Below are positions 48,638 to 53,377 of a DNA stretch of 53,377 nucleotides, in pieces. Each line of letters starts with the position of its first letter. Position 1 is the first letter of the stretch. The stretch lies in the NCBI GenBank assembly GCA_946803715.1, contig CAMPET010000128.1, positions 50,048 to 103,424 of the forward strand. Direction: 5' to 3'. Origin of the DNA: Beroe ovata (taxonomy: Eukaryota > Ctenophora > Nuda > Beroida > Beroidae). The notes under the pieces were generated by a model. The model was not told the DNA's origin and ran no database searches. It worked only from the letters and a program-made list of their open reading frames with translations. Made by a program: the position numbers and the translations under genes.

Positions 48638-51428
48638 TCAGGAAGATCCGAGTGATGCAGTATCGTAATTGGAGTTATTGGACGACACGATGATGTTGGA
48701 GATGGCGTCGGTCCAGGAAGTCAGTTCATCCTCGCTAGACGCCTAGGGAGGAGGAGAGGGGGGTCAGTGATGAGAGACAGGGCGGTGCCACGAATATTGC
48801 AATAAGATGATAAAACAATCGTTCATCGGATACGATACTTTGGGGTTCAATCATCATCAGCAGTTACGAACCGTTACATAGTAGGTCCTATGTTTCGTTA
48901 TGATCTCGAAGAGGAATTTCTTATCGGGATACCTATCTGATCTTCTTACAAGGTTTACGTCTGATAGGCATATTCTCCCTGAATTGGGGTACAATTAAAA
49001 TCAATTGTTAATTCCCTCAATACCATTTTTCCCCCTGTGATTGAGTATATTTTGTTCTTAGAGAGCTTGGAGCGCTTCTAGAGTAGTTAGAGGTGTTGGA
49101 GTACTACTCTCAGAGTAGTTAAAGGTGTTAGTACTACTCTTAGAGTAGTTAGAGGTGTGAGTACTATCTAGAGGGCTAGATTATTCTCACCCTTCTCACA
49201 TGTGTCTTCATCATCACGGTATATGATCACTGATCGGGAGAGAGTGAACCAACGTCGCCTCCAGCTCTTAATTTTGTGACCTGGAGAAGAACTGTGATGG
49301 AAAAACACGGACTGAATATGGCATCGGAATACAAAGTGTCATTTCAATGCATCATACCTTGTTTGATAAGGTATCCTTCTCGAAGTATGGGAGAATTCTG
49401 TCCTTCGCTCCCAGACTCAGATATATCCGTGTCAACTGACGGCCGGTTTGAGAACGGCTGAAAAAGTAAACAGTTGTTGTATTCTAGTAACTCCGATCAG
49501 TCAGAGAAAGTGTCGGTACTACAATGTAGGAACTTGGGAAATCATTTAACGTAAATACCCACATTGATTCGAGCATCCCACATATAAATCTCCTACAAAG
49601 ATCAAACAACAAAAGAAAATGGGCTTGAATTTTCATGCGAAAATCCTTCATCAAACAATTTATCGACAGAGACGTAACATTCGTCAAAGGACCGACGAGG
49701 CAGGCACTGAGATTCGCTTGAGAGAAGCACTGAAGATCATCCCCGATGAGATTCATTGCCCAAACACGATCAAGAACATGGACCCTAACACTGATCACTG
49801 GTAGCTGAACATCTAGCACGGAGAATACACACGGTTACATGCAGCGGGCACTTACATAGAAGTTCGACAAACTGAACGAATAACGGTTGTTTCTCGCGAG
49901 GGTATCCTCGCCCCGCAGTGAACGAGGACTTGGATGCTTGCGGGGGGCCTGCAACTTGCCCCCGCCATCCACCTTCAGTTTCACATCGTCCGAGGACAGG
50001 GACCGGGGGATGGGCGGGGTCAATTTTTTCCTAATTCCCAGTCGCTGACGATGTTGTCAGTTTTACGGGTCACGTAAGAAGGTGACAGTTGGACGAATTG
50101 AAATTATTATGATAATCACACACGGAGGACTTACGTCAGCATTCATGATGAGGATTGTGTTTGTCTGTTTCTCAGACGGTCTGGCGATGTGAGTTCCACC
50201 GATGATTTCAGTCACCATGGCTGAAAACATGACAGAGTTAAGATCTGAATTACATAGGGAAGATAGATTCAAACATAACCGAAACTGGTATTGACCTGGT
50301 TTATGAGGAACGGGTCCAGATTCGGTGGTTGACAAACTTGATCCTTTCGATGTGTTGGAGTTGGAGGATTGAAGTCTGTCTCTGTTAGAGTGGTCCTCCA
50401 GTCTCTTCCTCCTAGTTTTAGGCAACTGAAATATCCAAGGTGTTGTCAACTGATGCTGTCAACAGATGTGCTATCAACGAAATCTGTGTCAGTGAGTAGG
50501 AAGTGGTGTCAAAGTTGTGCTATGGTGTCAGTTAAAATGATGTCAGCAAGGGAATAGAGTAGTCAGTCAACTCACAGTTGCATTTTTGATGTGGTGGATC
50601 CACTCCTCTGATACTTGTTGAGAGCGAGTCCTAAACTCATGCGACTCTTCGGGGTCATTGACAAAGAAAACACTGTAACCCCCAGCGGTCCACTCTGATT
50701 TGGGGTCCAACTTCACCTGTCAAAATGATGTCACATCCCTGGATCAGTCAATACATGGTAGATGTCAGTTCAAACGAAATAAATACTATAGAAGCGGGAA
50801 AAAGGTATAAATCCACATTACGCGCGCTATGAACACTCGTGAACCAAATGATGAATCTCAAAGTTTGATGCTTCGCGCGTTACGCAAACATTTGCGCGCG
50901 TGATGCAAATATTGTGACTCGTGGAATGTGACATTCTGGAATAGTTCGCTTGTGAACAGTAGGAAGCGGAATTATTGATACTAGCCAGAATAATCTGGCC
51001 GGATTCAGGGAAATGAGTTGATTGAGAATCAAAGCAGTATTACGAGAATCATAATAACAGGCGGAGAGAACTTACATTCACAATTCTTGAAACCTCAAGC
51101 TGGCCAAGGAAAATCTTCTCATTCATCTGAAATGCGAAGCGCGTGAACTCCATATAGTATTTCCATTTCATAAGCTAATGAAACAAACCTGCTCCCCCTT
51201 GTAGATGAACTCGATGACAATGAGACATTGTCATTAGACAATTGAGACACTGCCCTTGACGATATTCAATATTGACTAGGAGTTGACTAGGAATTGACTA
51301 ACCTCTGTGGTAAGATGCCACCTAATACACCGATCTGTAAGTCGGATGAAGAATCGCCGCCATGCTCTCCCTCGAGCGGTGCTGGCCAACTTCTCCAACT
51401 CACCACAGTAGAGCAACTCCTCTTCCAT
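48638..51428 (-). CDS. PLEKHA1: TAPP-like tandem PH-domain adaptor
   Basis: Eleven exons: 51428-51331 (or 51322), about 51223-51189, 51126-51076, 50716-50576, 50425-50296, 50220-50135, 50044-49856, 49457-49358, 49280-49191, 48978-48872, 48742-48638; about 375 residues (human TAPP1 is about 400). PH1 (~5-109) runs from LLYCGELEKLASTARGRAWR to EEWIHHIKNAT. A linker follows, including MVTEIIGGTHIARPSEK, which resembles the TAPP sequence TDIVGG-PI-TP. PH2 (~270-365) contains LREGYLIKQG then KIKSWRRRWFTL, matching the K...R-x-R-x-F phosphoinositide-binding signature, and ends SEDELTSWTDAISNII. TAPP proteins bind PI(3,4)P2 at the plasma membrane downstream of PI3K. The residue that is Ala in TAPP1 (KQGA) is His here, so lipid choice could differ. 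The C-terminus (ASLGSS) lacks the vertebrate PDZ-binding SDV. All junctions after exon 2 are in phase. Exon 2's acceptor is unresolved. Confidence 0.85.
49060..49180. repeat. ~40-bp intronic tandem repeat
   Basis: Three copies of a unit containing AGAGTAGTTAGAGGTGTTAG followed by TACTACTCT, in the intron between two PH2 exons of the TAPP-like gene. Each unit contains an inverted GAGTA/TACTC pair. Confidence 0.85.
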
Positions 51429-51446
51429 TCACATTGCCGGATAGAC

Positions 51447-51500
51447 AACACTGTACATTCTAAACAGTGGTGGGGATCGGTCAGTACTAGACTGTGTATA
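51447..51500. repeat. Direct repeat upstream of TAPP-like gene
   Basis: A ~50-bp word (TACATTCTAAACAGTG...ATCGGTCAGTACTAGACTGT) recurs at 52030-52082 and, shortened, at 52165-52190. The copies flank the TIR element at 51520-51994, which therefore appears to have inserted into a tandem array. Confidence 0.75.
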
Positions 51501-51519
51501 TTGTACATTGTACATTGTA

Positions 51520-51994
51520 TACACTCAGTTTTTTTTATAAGAAACTTATCAAAATCCTAGGCTAGAGGTTTCTTATTTTTCCGCGATTTTGAGCCTACAA
51601 GTTTCTTAACAGTTTCTTATTTCTGTATCCTATAGCAATTTTCGAAACTTACTTGAGCCAGCATAGTTGTACTAAATTTAGTAGTCTATACCATCGATGT
51701 TCTCAAAATTCCGATCAGAAGTGGAAGATGTGTGGTATACGGATGAAAGTGAAGGGGCGGGGGTCTGGGGGCGCAGCCCCCAGGAGCCAGACGTTTTCTG
51801 TTGATAGAATTATCGTTGTACTAGGATTCTCTACACAAATTTGAGAATTTCAGGCTCAAAGTTTCTTAGTTTCTTAATTGTAGATCAACGGAGTTTCTTA
51901 ATTTTTCCAGGATCCTAGGCTAAGTTTCTTAAATTTTCAGAAATCCTAGGCTCAGTTTCTTATAGAGAGTTTCTTATAGAAAAAACTGAGTGTA
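51520..51994. mobile_element. Tc1/mariner-type MITE, ~470 bp
   Basis: The terminal inverted repeats begin CACTCAGTTTTTT and match over about 25 bp (left 51522-51546, right 51968-51992, one mismatch). Each end is flanked by TA, the Tc1/mariner target duplication. The interior repeats the word GTTTCTTA many times, contains two CCTAGGCT words and a CTGGGGGCGCAGCCCCCAG hairpin, and has no transposase frame. It sits about 90 bp upstream of the start codon of the TAPP-like gene, so in its promoter or 5' UTR region. Confidence 0.75.
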
Positions 51995-52850
51995 TTGTAC
52001 AATGTATAGTAATTGAAATGTGTGACATGTCACTGTACATTCTAAACAGTGATGGACATCGGTCAGTACTAGACTGTGTATATACAGACCGCTCTGTCAC
52101 AGAAGTTGATAGCCTATAATCACATTGTACAGTTTGATAGAGATGTGTTAGTACTGTTGATTTTACAGTGACATGTCACTGTATATTCTACAGTGATAGA
52201 GATGGGCAAGTACTGTTCACTGTGCAGTGGAAAGTCAAATGATCACTGTACAGTGATAGCAATGATACTGACAATGTACATACTGGGTTAGATTCAGGAA
52301 AGTAATGAGTGACTTCATTGTTTCATTCCAAGAGTTTTTCGGGGAGTGTGAATCAAACATGCTGCTTTCCTACGTAAGCACTGTTGAATCAGACAACTGA
52401 ACTACTAACGAATGCAGTTACCTCGGATAACATACAGACAGTCAACTATTTACACTAACTCAGAATAGAATCTAAAGTTTAGCACGTATGAGTGCAATAT
52501 GAATGGAGAGTCATCTCACACATACGGCTTACTAAATGTGGGTTGTGGGGAAATGACAAACTGCCGTGACTTAGTGTTGATCAGACTCATGACGGAGAAA
52601 CATGGAAATTTGAAACGCATAACTATAAATATATGACAATAGCTATTAAATCATACCATACACTGGGTGTAAAAATCGAAGTTCAATTCCCTCCCTCCCC
52701 CCACACAAACCAACCACGTACAATGATAATAATGAAATCTTAATTCAAGCGATGTTATTAAAACAACAAAGATGGAGCTGCACAAATAGCAGAAACCGTA
52801 GCTACGTAAGCACATATAAGCGGAACTGAATACTGCAACACTATACATAC
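51995..52850. other. Upstream flank of TAPP-like gene
   Basis: Repeated CAGTGATAGAGATG and ACATGTCACTGTA words at 52020-52270 form a degenerate array with internal dyad symmetry. No coding exon supported. Confidence 0.45.
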
Positions 52851-52854
52851 CAGC

Positions 52855-53032
52855 ACGAACACACACACACACACACGCTCGATCAGTCGGTAACTTGACA
52901 CTGATAATTGCCAGTATGTGTGTATGTGTCTGCGTGTGTTTGTATAAAGCGGGGGCTGTGTGTGTGTGTGTGTGTGTTGGTGTGTTAGTGTCTGTGTGTT
53001 TGTGTGTGTGTTGGTGTGTAAGTGTCTGTGTG
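52855..53032. repeat. CA and GT microsatellites
   Basis: A CA run at 52859-52876, then long imperfect GT runs at 52915-53032. A further CA run closes the window (53345-53360). Confidence 0.9.
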
Positions 53033-53377
53033 TGCGGTTAAAAAGTATTTGATAAAAACAGTTTAAGGGTTTTCAACGCCAAACTGAGTGGAAAGCGGCA
53101 GGTTAATGGCCACATATCACGATACACTCAATGCTGGGGAGTAGGTTTACTAGGTTTTATAAAACTCGCGGTGCAAATGCTGACAAAATGCACGCATGAA
53201 ATGGTTGGTGATGGATTTCACGTGTGGAATGACGTGCTACACGCTGACAAATCAAACAGTGGACGAAGATAAATTGGGACAGATATCGGTTACGTTACAG
53301 TGGCAAATTTATACAGACACATTTCAACACATACAACGTCACACGCACACACACACTCACACAGTACACAATCACAC

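Noticed and set aside
1-53377. CRISPR arrays, operons, prophage or other prokaryotic systems
   Set aside because: The DNA is intron-bearing animal sequence; the tandem repeats lack spacer structure.

Overview
This is animal nuclear DNA, not a prokaryotic or viral segment. Genes are split by GT-AG introns, the base composition is AT-leaning with many GT/CA microsatellites, and the recognisable proteins are animal families: a C2H2 zinc-finger factor, an ABHD1/3-type alpha/beta hydrolase, an LDLa-repeat GPCR, a tandem-PH (TAPP-type) adaptor and a mucin/EGF single-pass receptor. Short introns and close spacing suggest a compact invertebrate genome, perhaps of an early-branching lineage, but I cannot fix the taxon. 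Single-N characters mark scaffold joins. Four of them are flanked by near-identical sequence on both sides, which looks like unmerged haplotype overlap.

Layout: 1-2700, repeats and a GC-rich palindromic block. 2768-5732 (-), four-finger C2H2 protein. 5733-13553, no convincing gene, but a duplicated segment and a mobile-element-like copy. 13554-23565 (+), ABHD3-like hydrolase in ten exons. Its 5.7-kb last intron holds a complete gene on the opposite strand (18030-21995), an SRCR + LDLa + seven-transmembrane receptor. 25800-27220, duplicated minisatellite. 27261-28567 (+), small five-exon protein with a motif resembling the KRAP/TESPA1 IP3-receptor-binding family. 29526-33075 (-), 3' part of a single-pass receptor-like gene (mucin stalk, EGF, TM, tail with three YxN motifs). 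Its 5' exons may reach 42776. 43-48.6 kb, repeats and no supported gene. 48638-51428 (-), PLEKHA1/2 (TAPP)-like adaptor with an inverted-repeat element just upstream.

The gene models were built by hand. At each junction I required a reading frame continuous across the splice with GT and AG ends. ABHD3, the GPCR and the zinc-finger models keep phase at every junction. The PLEKHA model has one unresolved junction (about 51223-51331), and the receptor gene has at least one missing exon between 34.5 and 38.9 kb. Functionally, the clearest common theme is membrane and phosphoinositide/tyrosine-kinase signalling (GPCR, YxN-tailed receptor, TAPP adaptor, possible IP3R-binding protein). Adjacency in an animal genome is not evidence that they act together.
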